The notes: generated from the letters alone by a model not told the origin. Shown: positions 1 to 6,620, counted from the stretch's first letter. The stretch is DNA of 6,894 nt from Gemmatimonadota bacterium (GCA_021604925.1 BQJX01000147.1:1-6894); one strand, 5' to 3'. Numbers and translations: made by a program.

Positions 1-1755
1 GCCCTGGGAGTGCTCGCGGTGGGGGCGATCCTGCACTGGCTGATCCTCTTTGCGCGGATCCTGATGGCGGAGCACGTGGTGGCGCTTCTCCTGGCGGGCG
101 CGGCGTGGTTCGCGTTGGGCCGCCGCCCGCTGGCGTGGGCCCTGGCCGCGATGCTGGCCGTGGGTGCGGTGCTCTTCGGCAAGTACCACGCGGTGGGTTC
201 GGCCGCGGGAATCCTCCTCTTCGTGGTGTGGAGGAATCCGCAGCGACGGGCGTGGGGGGCGGTCGCCGGGGCTTCGATCCTGCTCGGGCTGGCGTGGGCC
301 ACGTTCCTGTTCCTCCCGCATCGCGCCGAGATCCTGGCCTGGGTCACCGGGTACACCTCGGCGGGTCAGGCGGGACCGCCCATTCTCACCTCGGGGATCG
401 AGGCGGTCCTGGAGTTGTTTCGTACGTATCGAAACGGATTCCTCATCCACCGCGCTCCGGTCGTCTCCCTGTTCGGCGGGCTGTTCGTGATCTGGACGCT
501 CGGGAACGGTGCCGCGCGGCGCCGGCGGCTGGAGGACGGATCCGCGATCTTCGCGTTCTGGTTTGCCGGGGCGTTTGTCTACCACGCGATCTTTCCGTAC
601 ACGCCTCCCCGGTACTTCATTCCCATGGTGTACCCGTTGATCGGGGCGGCCGTCTGTCAGGCGCTGGAAGCGACCCAGGGAGGCACGCTCCCGCGGATGC
701 GGCGGCTGGATGAGTGGATCCCGGGGCTCTCCTGGTTCGTGTTCCTCGGCGTCGGGGTCCCGTACGCCGCCGTTCACTACGACCGCTTCCGGAGAATGTC
801 GATCCCCCTCGAGGCGCGATCGGCGATTGACGAGACGGGACCTTCGTGGCTCGTGGCGACCTTCGGGCCGGTCGCCGGCAACGTGCTGTGGGGCACGCTG
901 ATCGGCCTGCTCTTGTTCGCCGCCTTTCGGACAATCGCCGGCCGGGCTTCCGAGGCCCGGCGGCGCTTCTCCCCAAGGGCCGGATCGCAATGGGTCCTGG
1001 GGGCGGCGGTGGCCTGCGTGATCCTGAATGCCGGTCAGTGGACGTGGTGGGCCACTCACCGCACCGAGCGACTGGCTCGCATCCGCGACTCGCTGGCGCT
1101 CATGGTGGGGGAGGACGCCGTGATCCTGGGCGCGTACGCGCCGGTCCTGACCGAAGGGACGAGCGCGGTTCCGGTGTGGTACCCGCTGTCGTCCGCGGAG
1201 GGCGGCGGCGGACTGCTGGCCCAGCGCGGGTTCACACACGTCCTGGTGGCCGAGCCGGGCGGCATCACGCCGGAGACCCTGGATCAGGACTACCCCGGGG
1301 TCGCGGAGCGGATGCGGCTGGTCCACTCGTGGCGGGTGCGGATGAGCTTCGTTCGTCGCCTTCACCTGTACCGGCTGGCCGAACCGCTGCCCGGTAAGGC
1401 GCCACTCCCGCGACCCACGCGCCTGGAGCTGGCTCTGCAGGCGGCCAACGCGAACCAGGTAGAGACGTGCCTGCAACAGATCGAGATGTACCGGAACGAA
1501 GGCGGAGTGGAGACACCGGAGATGCTTCTGTACGAGGCGGTCGGGCGGTCGGGCGCCGGAGACCTGGTGGCGGCCGAAGCGCTGCTGCTCCGCGCGGTGG
1601 CACTGGACCCGCTGGCGCCGCTCCTGCAGCGCAATCTCGGGATGCTGGCGTGGGCGCGCGGTGATCACGAGGCGGCGCGCCGGCACTGGCGCGAGTGTCT
1701 TCGGCTGGAGCCTGAGAACCAGGAGGCGGCGCAGCTGCTGCGGCAAGCTCCCTAG
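1..1755 (+). CDS. GT39-like polytopic membrane protein with C-terminal TPRs, 5' partial
   Basis: This is the C-terminal part of an integral membrane protein. The frame is open from base 1, so the real start lies to the left and the GTG at 10 is only an internal codon. Counting from that GTG, residues 1-350 hold about ten hydrophobic segments (for example 41-57, 82-102, 150-167, 178-195, 239-256, 286-310, 328-348). An early ARILMAEH stretch and a YTPPRYFIP segment (197-205) resemble the membrane core of ArnT/PMT-type (GT39) lipid-linked-sugar glycosyltransferases. Residues 350-457 form a soluble, probably periplasmic domain (VILGAYAPVL at 371-380). Residues 506-534 and 540-568 look like two TPR units, each ending in a LDP/LEP-type turn. 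The first-loop acidic catalytic motif of GT39 enzymes would be outside the window, so activity cannot be judged. The family call is by resemblance; a non-catalytic membrane TPR protein is possible. The TAG stop overlaps the convergent neighbour's stop. Confidence 0.72.
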   Translation, partial: ALGVLAVGAILHWLILFARILMAEHVVALLLAGAAWFALGRRPLAWALAAMLAVGAVLFGKYHAVGSAAGILLFVVWRNPQRRAWGAVAGASILLGLAWATFLFLPHRAEILAWVTGYTSAGQAGPPILTSGIEAVLELFRTYRNGFLIHRAPVVSLFGGLFVIWTLGNGAARRRRLEDGSAIFAFWFAGAFVYHAIFPYTPPRYFIPMVYPLIGAAVCQALEATQGGTLPRMRRLDEWIPGLSWFVFLGVGVPYAAVHYDRFRRMSIPLEARSAIDETGPSWLVATFGPVAGNVLWGTLIGLLLFAAFRTIAGRASEARRRFSPRAGSQWVLGAAVACVILNAGQWTWWATHRTERLARIRDSLALMVGEDAVILGAYAPVLTEGTSAVPVWYPLSSAEGGGGLLAQRGFTHVLVAEPGGITPETLDQDYPGVAERMRLVHSWRVRMSFVRRLHLYRLAEPLPGKAPLPRPTRLELALQAANANQVETCLQQIEMYRNEGGVETPEMLLYEAVGRSGAGDLVAAEALLLRAVALDPLAPLLQRNLGMLAWARGDHEAARRHWRECLRLEPENQEAAQLLRQAP

Positions 1756-2849
1756 CGGTACGCGGCCTTCACCTGCCCCCAGCTGCTCACTTCCACCCGG
1801 ATGGCGCCGCACCCCACGTCCAGGGCACCCACCAGTCCACAGCCACTCGCCGCGTCCGCCGCGCACGGGGAGTCCGCGCGCAGCGTGAGGTCGCCGGAGT
1901 CCGCATCGCAGAAGAGCGGATCCTCCGAGAAGTTGCCGTTTCCGATCGCCTGGTCCTGGATGCAACCCGTCCAGTTTCCCTCGCCGTTCTTGTACACGTT
2001 GGAGCAGGCCAGCTGCACCTGACCGCCTTCCGTGCAGAACACGGACTCCGTGCCCACGTTGAACGCAATGAGACTCCGTTTGACCGTGACGCGCGCCTGG
2101 GCGCGCGCGTGGATGGCGGCGCCCTTCTCGTCTGCCGCGTTCCCGGTGAACGTGCAACTCACGACCGTGGGATGGGAGGCCCGTGCGAACAGGCCGCCTC
2201 CGAACAGGAACGTGGATTCATTGTTGCGGAAGACGCAGTTCGTGATCAGTGGCGATGAGCTGGGATACCAGGCAGCCATGCCGCCGCCGGAAAAGCGCGA
2301 CCGATTCCCCTCGAACAGACAGTGGTCCACGGTCGGCGAGCCGTACTCGCAGTAGAGTCCGCCGCCGTAGAGCGCCTCGTTGTTGCGGAAGACGCACCGC
2401 TCGATGGTGGGGGACGAGGTTCCCTGGAACGCGATCCCGCCGCCCCAGTTCACGCTGTAGTTGTCCTCGAACACGCAGTCGCGAATGTGCACGTCCGAGT
2501 CCCGGAAGTAGAAGCCGCCGCCATGGTTGCTGGGCCGCCCTCCCGTGATCGTGATCCCCTCGATGAGCGTGGAGGCGTCCAGGTTGTGTCCGAAGAGAAC
2601 GGTCTCCTGGTCGCCACCGTCGATCGTGACGCAGTCGGGGTGGCCGTCGGCGCTGCGCAGCACGACCCCGGGCTTCAACTCGATGAGGAAGTCCTCATAC
2701 GTGCCGCACGCCACCAGGATGGTGTCTCCCGCGGCGGCCGCCTGGGCCGCCCAGCGGATCTTGGAGAAGTCGCCGGGCACCGAGAGGCTTCCGGCCAGGG
2801 TGGGGAGGGGCGTGAGAAGAACGCACCCTGCGAGGAGTCTGCGGACCAT
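1752..2849 (-). CDS. Secreted right-handed parallel beta-helix repeat protein
   Basis: This 365-residue protein is probably exported. It starts with a short basic n-region and a hydrophobic stretch, with likely signal peptidase I cleavage near LPTLAG-S (residue 20). LAGC at 6-9 matches a lipobox but lies too near the N-terminus to be credible. Residues 22-105 look like the N-terminal part of a beta-helix (GDTILVACGTYED at 41-53, as in DUF1565/pectate-lyase-like proteins). Five coils follow, each with a C-x-F-x-x-N core and mostly a GGG turn, with cysteines at 125, 152, 177, 205 and 232 (spacing 25-28). Residues 305-348 form the usual closing unit (EDPLFCDADSGDLTLRADSP, then CGLVGALDVGC). No catalytic residues are evident, so it may be structural or adhesive, or bind polysaccharide. 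The protein ends in SSWGQVKAAYR, possibly a sorting tail. GGGAGGT precedes the ATG by about 3 nt, which supports this start although the spacing is short. Confidence 0.88.
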   Translation of the reverse strand: MVRRLLAGCVLLTPLPTLAGSLSVPGDFSKIRWAAQAAAAGDTILVACGTYEDFLIELKPGVVLRSADGHPDCVTIDGGDQETVLFGHNLDASTLIEGITITGGRPSNHGGGFYFRDSDVHIRDCVFEDNYSVNWGGGIAFQGTSSPTIERCVFRNNEALYGGGLYCEYGSPTVDHCLFEGNRSRFSGGGMAAWYPSSSPLITNCVFRNNESTFLFGGGLFARASHPTVVSCTFTGNAADEKGAAIHARAQARVTVKRSLIAFNVGTESVFCTEGGQVQLACSNVYKNGEGNWTGCIQDQAIGNGNFSEDPLFCDADSGDLTLRADSPCAADAASGCGLVGALDVGCGAIRVEVSSWGQVKAAYR

Positions 2850-2874
2850 GGGACCTCCCGGTCGGCGGAAGGCC

Positions 2875-2904
2875 AGTCTAGGCGAACGGGCGGGGCCGCG
2901 GCAA
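2875..2904 (-). promoter_or_regulatory. Candidate promoter of the beta-helix gene
   Basis: On the minus strand TTGCCG (2899-2904) is followed after 18 bp by TAGACT (2875-2880), each matching the sigma-70 consensus at 4 of 6 positions. It lies 25 nt upstream of the ATG at 2849. The -10-like hexamer recurs upstream of the dynamin gene and, with one change, before two other genes here. Prediction by eye only. Confidence 0.3.
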
Positions 2905-2932
2905 GGAGCGGGCGCCGGCCCTCACGGCCGCG

Positions 2933-2961
2933 TTGTCAGGGAGCGTCTTCCGTGCGAGACT
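2933..2961 (+). promoter_or_regulatory. Candidate promoter of the small basic-protein gene
   Basis: TTGTCA (2933-2938, 5 of 6 to the -35 consensus) is followed after 17 bp by GAGACT (2956-2961). This is a weak -10 by the general consensus but one base from the TAGACT seen before other genes here. If used, transcription would begin near 2968, which would exclude the GTG codons at 2952 and probably 2970 as starts and favour the GTG at 3015. Prediction by eye only. Confidence 0.25.
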
Positions 2962-3014
2962 CGGCGGGCGTGCGCAGCCAATGGGGATGGACACTTTCCG
3001 GGGTGGAGGACGAC

Positions 3015-3284
3015 GTGGGTCGCAACGGCGCCGAGCATCAGACGATTCTGGGATTCGCGTTCAAGGCCAGGAAACCCAAGCGCGGATGGCACCTCGTGTG
3101 CATGAAGCGCCAGAAGGTCTACGGGAAGGTGGGCACCGTGCGCCCGGACCGCAGCTTCAAGTACGTGGGGCCGTACGGCGTGGTGGTGGACTCCCGGAAG
3201 ACGGGAACCACCTGGGAGACGATCCAGTACGACCGGTCCGGGGAGTTCCGCTTCCTGGAAAAGGTGCCACAGGACTTCGCCTAG
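3015..3284 (+). CDS. Small basic hypothetical protein (about 89 aa)
   Basis: I do not recognise this family. The chosen GTG start gives 89 residues and is preceded by GGAGGA with 4 nt spacing, the best ribosome site available. In-frame GTGs at 3003, 2970 and 2952 are alternatives; the one at 2952 has a GGGAG about 8 nt upstream and would add 21 residues. The protein has no signal peptide or membrane segment, so it is probably cytoplasmic. It is rich in Lys, Arg, Gly and aromatic residues in short alternating stretches (ILGFAFKARKPKRGWHL, then KVYGKVGTVRPDRSFKYVG and GVVVDSRKTGTTWETIQYD), which suggests a small all-beta fold, perhaps SH3- or OB-like. The basic surface makes nucleic-acid binding conceivable but nothing proves it. 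The frame also stays open far upstream through antisense of the beta-helix gene, which I regard as chance. Its stop is 5 bp from the convergent dynamin gene's stop. Confidence 0.65.
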   Translation: MGRNGAEHQTILGFAFKARKPKRGWHLVCMKRQKVYGKVGTVRPDRSFKYVGPYGVVVDSRKTGTTWETIQYDRSGEFRFLEKVPQDFA

Positions 3285-3289
3285 CGGCT

Positions 3290-4963
3290 TCACGTGTCGA
3301 GGCTACCGACCGTCCGGTGCAGCTCGGCTCTTCGAACTTCCAGCGCCTCCAGACGCTTCGACGCTTCCGCGGCCGAGTCGGCCCGGGCGCGCGCGGCCTC
3401 CAGTTCGGGCAGGAACGCTTCGCGCAGACGCTCCGCATACTGGCGAACTTCCGCCAGAAAGCTGCGCCCCACGCTCTCGGTCAGCTCTTCCTTCAGCGTT
3501 TCCACCTTGGTGGAGAGCTCGCGCTTGAGGCGGGTGCGTCGATGGGGAAGGATGAACAACCCGGTCAGCACCAGAATGGTGCCCCCGATGGCCCCCGTGA
3601 AGTCGATGGTGAGCGAGGTGAGCGCGGCGGTGAGGACCGCGCCGATCCCGAGCACCACGACCTCCACGCCGAACGTGCGGGCGATGGAGTCGTTCACCGC
3701 GGACACGACCCGATCGGCCTCCGAACGCGCATCGAACTTGTCCAGATACTGGCGCACCGGCACGGCGAGATTCTTGAAGATCTGCTCGCGGTTGTAGACC
3801 GTTTCCCGCGGGATGAAGCGCGTGCGCGAGGCCGCCTCGTGCAGCGCCGCCCGTCGCTCCTCCAGCGCGACCTGCGCGCGGTCCCACGCGGCAAGATTCT
3901 CGCGCACCAGCCAGTCGATCAGCGCGTGCACTTCTTCCTCGATCCGTTCCGCGGTGTCGCCCACCACATCGTTCCGGAAGCGGTTCTCCATGAGGTCGGA
4001 GTTGCGAAGCCGGAGCAGGTTGCCCAGGCGCACCGTGTCGTCCAGGAACCGGTGACCGCGCCGCTCCAGCTTGAGCACCACGTTCTCGATGGCCGACTGG
4101 TAGCGCCCCACCTCCTCCGCCATTCGACGTTCGTAGCTGTCCACGTCGTCCAGGATCCCGGTCATGGCGGTGCGGTCCCCTTCGATGAGCCGGCGGCGTT
4201 CGGCCAGCGCCTCGCCCTGGCGGACCAGGATCGTCGCCATGGTGTCCAGCGGCGCCTGCAGCTTGAGGCGCACCCGCTCGCGCGTGGCCAGCGTTCCCTG
4301 CATCCAGGCCTCGAGCCGGGGATACTCGTTCTCCGGCGAGAGCGGCGTTCCGCGTTCCCGGTGGTCCAGGACCTCCGAGCCGCTCACCGCAAAGATCTCC
4401 GGCTCGTGATCCAGTCCCCGCTGCACCTGCTCCAGCACGTACTCGCGCGCGCGCTCGATCTGCCCCTCGGTTCGCTGGAGATCCGCGTGGCTGATCACCA
4501 GGACCACCTTCTTGCCCCAGGCCCGGATCTTGGACAGGAAGTCGTGCTCGCTGGCGGAGTAGGGCCGGAGCAGGCTCGTGAGGAACAGCACCAGGTCCGC
4601 GCGCGGCACAAAGCGCTCCGTCAGTTCCTCCTCGCGGCGCTGCATGGAGTTGGTTCCCGGCGTATCCACGATGCTGAGCTCCTTCAGCCGCTCGGCCGGG
4701 AGCTGGTGCAGGATCAGCCCTTCCTCGATCGCGTGGGACGAGCGCACGTCGCCGTGCCGCAGCAGGTGGACCTCGCGCGTGGTGGGGAGATCGCCCACTT
4801 CCAGGATGGCTTCGCCCAGCAGACAGTTGATCAGGGTGGACTTGCCGGCGTTGTACTCGCCCACGACCACCAGCAGGAAGAACTCGTCCAGCGCCGTGCG
4901 GATCCCGCGGAGCGCCTGCACGTCCTCCGGAAGCATGTCGAGGTCGCTGAGCAGCGCCTCCAC
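3290..4963 (-). CDS. Bacterial dynamin-like GTPase (BDLP-type)
   Basis: This is a large membrane-associated GTPase of the dynamin superfamily; relatives bind and remodel membranes. Counting from the GTG at 4963 (557 residues): P-loop GEYNAGKS at 35-42, switch threonines at 61-62, DTPG at 100-103, and a G4-region strand VVLVISHADL at 153-162 with Ser-His-Ala-Asp where N/T-K-x-D is usual. Residues 240-430 are long charged helices typical of the stalk. Two hydrophobic segments (434-451 and 456-473) form a hairpin that probably inserts in the membrane, like the paddle of cyanobacterial BDLP. A basic patch follows (HRRTRLKREL, 474-483), then a coiled coil to the end (485-550). The GTG start has no ribosome site at proper distance, and the frame upstream encodes a convincing helix (LLNSQERQLVEQERELLRD), so the true N-terminus is probably about 18 or more residues longer, starting at a non-canonical codon near 5017-5029. 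No partner dynamin gene is seen beside it. Confidence 0.9.
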   Translation of the reverse strand: MEALLSDLDMLPEDVQALRGIRTALDEFFLLVVVGEYNAGKSTLINCLLGEAILEVGDLPTTREVHLLRHGDVRSSHAIEEGLILHQLPAERLKELSIVDTPGTNSMQRREEELTERFVPRADLVLFLTSLLRPYSASEHDFLSKIRAWGKKVVLVISHADLQRTEGQIERAREYVLEQVQRGLDHEPEIFAVSGSEVLDHRERGTPLSPENEYPRLEAWMQGTLATRERVRLKLQAPLDTMATILVRQGEALAERRRLIEGDRTAMTGILDDVDSYERRMAEEVGRYQSAIENVVLKLERRGHRFLDDTVRLGNLLRLRNSDLMENRFRNDVVGDTAERIEEEVHALIDWLVRENLAAWDRAQVALEERRAALHEAASRTRFIPRETVYNREQIFKNLAVPVRQYLDKFDARSEADRVVSAVNDSIARTFGVEVVVLGIGAVLTAALTSLTIDFTGAIGGTILVLTGLFILPHRRTRLKRELSTKVETLKEELTESVGRSFLAEVRQYAERLREAFLPELEAARARADSAAEASKRLEALEVRRAELHRTVGSLDT

Positions 4964-5085
4964 GTCGCGAAGAAGCTCGCGCTCCTGTTCGACGAGCTGG
5001 CGTTCCTGCGAGTTCAGTAGAGGATCGATGGTCCACCCGTGCGTGGAGGGGCGTGCCGGCTCGGAGCGGTTCCGGGAGCCGCAAG

Positions 5086-5114
5086 AGTCTATCGGTTGCC
5101 GCGGAACCTGGAAA
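5086..5114 (-). promoter_or_regulatory. Candidate promoter of the dynamin-like gene
   Basis: On the minus strand TTTCCA (5109-5114) is followed after 17 bp by TAGACT (5086-5091), each 4 of 6 to consensus. It lies between the stop of the lipoprotein gene (5121) and the dynamin coding region. A start of transcription near 5079 would leave room for translation from the proposed upstream start at about 5017-5029. A GGTT/AACC inverted repeat (5094-5108) lies in the spacer. Prediction by eye only. Confidence 0.3.
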
Positions 5115-5120
5115 GGGGCG

Positions 5121-6539
5121 CTAGTCTCCCACGTATCCCAGCGCGCGCAACTGCTCGATCCGCTCCGCCTCGTCGGGGGCCCAGCGGGGAGTGGTGGGTC
5201 GCGAGGCGCGGAACTCCTCCGTGTCGTGAGTGGGAACGCGTTCGGGTGAGTCGTCGTTCGCCGCCCCGAAGATCGCCGCCAGCGGTTGGCCGCGCATGTC
5301 CTCGGCGAGCGGGAGCCCCAGTCCCTGGAGCAGGGTGGGAGCGATGTCGTACACGCTGCCGAGGCGCATCAGCTCTTCGCGGCCAAGGGCGCCCGGGGCG
5401 GCGGAGTACGCAGCGCGCGCCACCCGCGGTCCGGCGGCGATGAGAACGCCGGGCGGCGCGTCCAGGTGGTGGCCGGAGTTCACATCCTCGGGAGGGTCGT
5501 CGGAGCCGAACGTGGCGTCCTGATTCACCGGGCCCATGCCGTGATCCGAGATCGCGATCAGGGTGCCGTCCGGGGGGAGGGCGGACATCAACTCGCCGAG
5601 GGCCGCGTCGACGAAGCGGTAGTAGTCCGGGATCACGCGGCCGAACTGCGCCACGGTTCCGGAGTCGGGGCGGTCCGCGTAGAGTTCGGGCTCGCGATAG
5701 CGCCAGAACCGATGCCCCACCACGTCCGAGCCGCCCAGGTACAGCATCGTCAGATCGTAGTTCGGCTCCTCGCGAAGCAGGCGCGTGGCGATCTCCAGGT
5801 AGGTGGCGTCGGCGCGGAACGCCCAGAGGCAGTTGTCCCAGAGGCGGCGTTCCAGGAGTCGGGTCTGGTCGGCGGGCAGCGTGGCATCCAGTCCGAAGAT
5901 CGCCGACGTGATCTGCGGAATGCGGTCCTGGGTCCGCTCCAGGATGTGGATCATCTCGTTCTGTCGGGTCGGCGGATAGACCTGTCCGGGAATGCCGCGC
6001 TGCAGCGAACCCTTCCAGATGTTGCGCCCGCCGCTGAAGTCGAGCTGCGCGGTGGTGTTGGTCTGGGCCACCATCACGCCGTGGATCTCCTCCACCGGAT
6101 ACGTCATCCACCAGCCCACGGTCGCCACGGACCGGCCGTAGTCCGACGCGATGTTCCAGATCGCCTTCGTCGTTCGGTGGCGATTGTCGAAGAGGCCCAG
6201 TTGCCCTTCGGAATCGCGGTAGGCGAACGAGAGGATCCCGTGTTCCTCGGCGGGTTTGCCGGTGGCCACCGTGGTCCAGATCACGGGCGAGGACGTGGGC
6301 TGGTACGTCTCGAGCAGTCCGTAGAGGCCCCGATTCATCAGCTGCTCGATTCGCGGCAGCTTCCCGTCCGCCAGCAGCGGCGACAGGACGTTCCACTCCA
6401 GGCCGTCCACCGCGACCAGCAGGATCGGTCCGGAAGGAGAACGGGGTGCGACGGCGGCGGGCGGCTCCGCCTCGCAGCCGGCGATCCAGATCGCCGTCGC
6501 CCAGAGAAGTGACAGGAGTCGGGGGAGTCGAAGCGTCAT
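5121..6539 (-). CDS. Alkaline phosphatase/NPP-superfamily lipoprotein
   Basis: This 472-residue protein is a predicted lipoprotein phosphohydrolase or phosphodiesterase (type I phosphodiesterase/nucleotide pyrophosphatase fold). The ATG at 6539 is chosen because it gives a textbook lipoprotein signal: RLPR n-region, hydrophobic 8-18, lipobox IAGC at 19-22; Glu follows the lipidated Cys22. The frame is open to 6851 but that extension lacks signal features and runs antisense to the next gene. The two-metal site is traceable by pattern: Asp45 (VAVDGLEW), nucleophile region PTSSPVIWTT (81-90) with Ser84 aligning to the NPP threonine, then TGKPAEEHGI (93-102), Asp272 and His276 (SDVVGH), Asp332-His333 (SDHGMG) and His357 or His358 (NSGHHLD). 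The C-terminal DIAPTLL (398-404) and the end LRALGYVGD are common in this group. Length and residues are complete, so it is likely active; the substrate cannot be told from sequence. It should act in the periplasm or at the outer surface. Confidence 0.9.
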   Translation of the reverse strand: MTLRLPRLLSLLWATAIWIAGCEAEPPAAVAPRSPSGPILLVAVDGLEWNVLSPLLADGKLPRIEQLMNRGLYGLLETYQPTSSPVIWTTVATGKPAEEHGILSFAYRDSEGQLGLFDNRHRTTKAIWNIASDYGRSVATVGWWMTYPVEEIHGVMVAQTNTTAQLDFSGGRNIWKGSLQRGIPGQVYPPTRQNEMIHILERTQDRIPQITSAIFGLDATLPADQTRLLERRLWDNCLWAFRADATYLEIATRLLREEPNYDLTMLYLGGSDVVGHRFWRYREPELYADRPDSGTVAQFGRVIPDYYRFVDAALGELMSALPPDGTLIAISDHGMGPVNQDATFGSDDPPEDVNSGHHLDAPPGVLIAAGPRVARAAYSAAPGALGREELMRLGSVYDIAPTLLQGLGLPLAEDMRGQPLAAIFGAANDDSPERVPTHDTEEFRASRPTTPRWAPDEAERIEQLRALGYVGD

Positions 6540-6573
6540 CGATCCGTCGGGATGGAGGGATGGTCTGCCGGCA

Positions 6574-6602
6574 AATCTAGCAGAACCGGCCGGCGGGGTC
6601 CC
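6574..6602 (-). promoter_or_regulatory. Candidate promoter of the AlkP-like lipoprotein gene
   Basis: On the minus strand there is an extended -10-like TGCTAGATT (6574-6582, hexamer TAGATT 4 of 6), with a poor -35 GGGACC (6597-6602) 17 bp upstream. The implied leader is about 28 nt to the ATG at 6539; no strong ribosome site is seen in it. TCTGC (6564-6568) and GCAGA (6580-6584) form an inverted repeat around the -10, and CCGGCCGG (6586-6593) is a palindrome in the spacer. Prediction by eye only. Confidence 0.3.
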
Positions 6603-6620
6603 GGAGAGGAGAGGCGGCGT

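Noticed and set aside
2823..2834. Lipobox LAGC near the start of the beta-helix protein
   Set aside because: Only eight residues precede the cysteine, too few for a lipoprotein signal; a type I cleavage after residue 19 or 20 fits better.
2916..2930. CGGCC/GGCCG hairpin as a terminator
   Set aside because: Five-bp stem without a T-run, located between divergent genes where no transcript should end.
2322..3014. Upstream part of the 320-codon frame that ends with the small basic protein
   Set aside because: Bases 2322-2849 are antisense to the clear beta-helix gene and 2850-3014 is the divergent intergenic region; composition changes to credible protein only in the last about 90 codons.
2933..5020. 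Long plus-strand open frame (695 codons) antisense to the dynamin-like gene
   Set aside because: It is a mirror of a high-GC gene: rich in His, Gln, Arg and Leu without domains, and it runs through the small gene in another frame. The opposite strand encodes an unmistakable GTPase.
5094..5108. GGTT/AACC inverted repeat as a terminator after the AlkP-like gene
   Set aside because: Only 4-bp arms with a 7-nt loop and no T-run; more likely chance within the promoter spacer.
5089..6396. 435-codon minus-strand frame overlapping the AlkP-like gene
   Set aside because: Arg/Pro/Gly-rich shadow frame with no domain, offset from the true gene.
5286..6512. 408-codon plus-strand open frame antisense to the AlkP-like gene
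   Set aside because: Low-complexity Arg/Gly/Val/His composition typical of antisense in GC-rich DNA; the minus-strand frame has all metal-site motifs and a lipobox.
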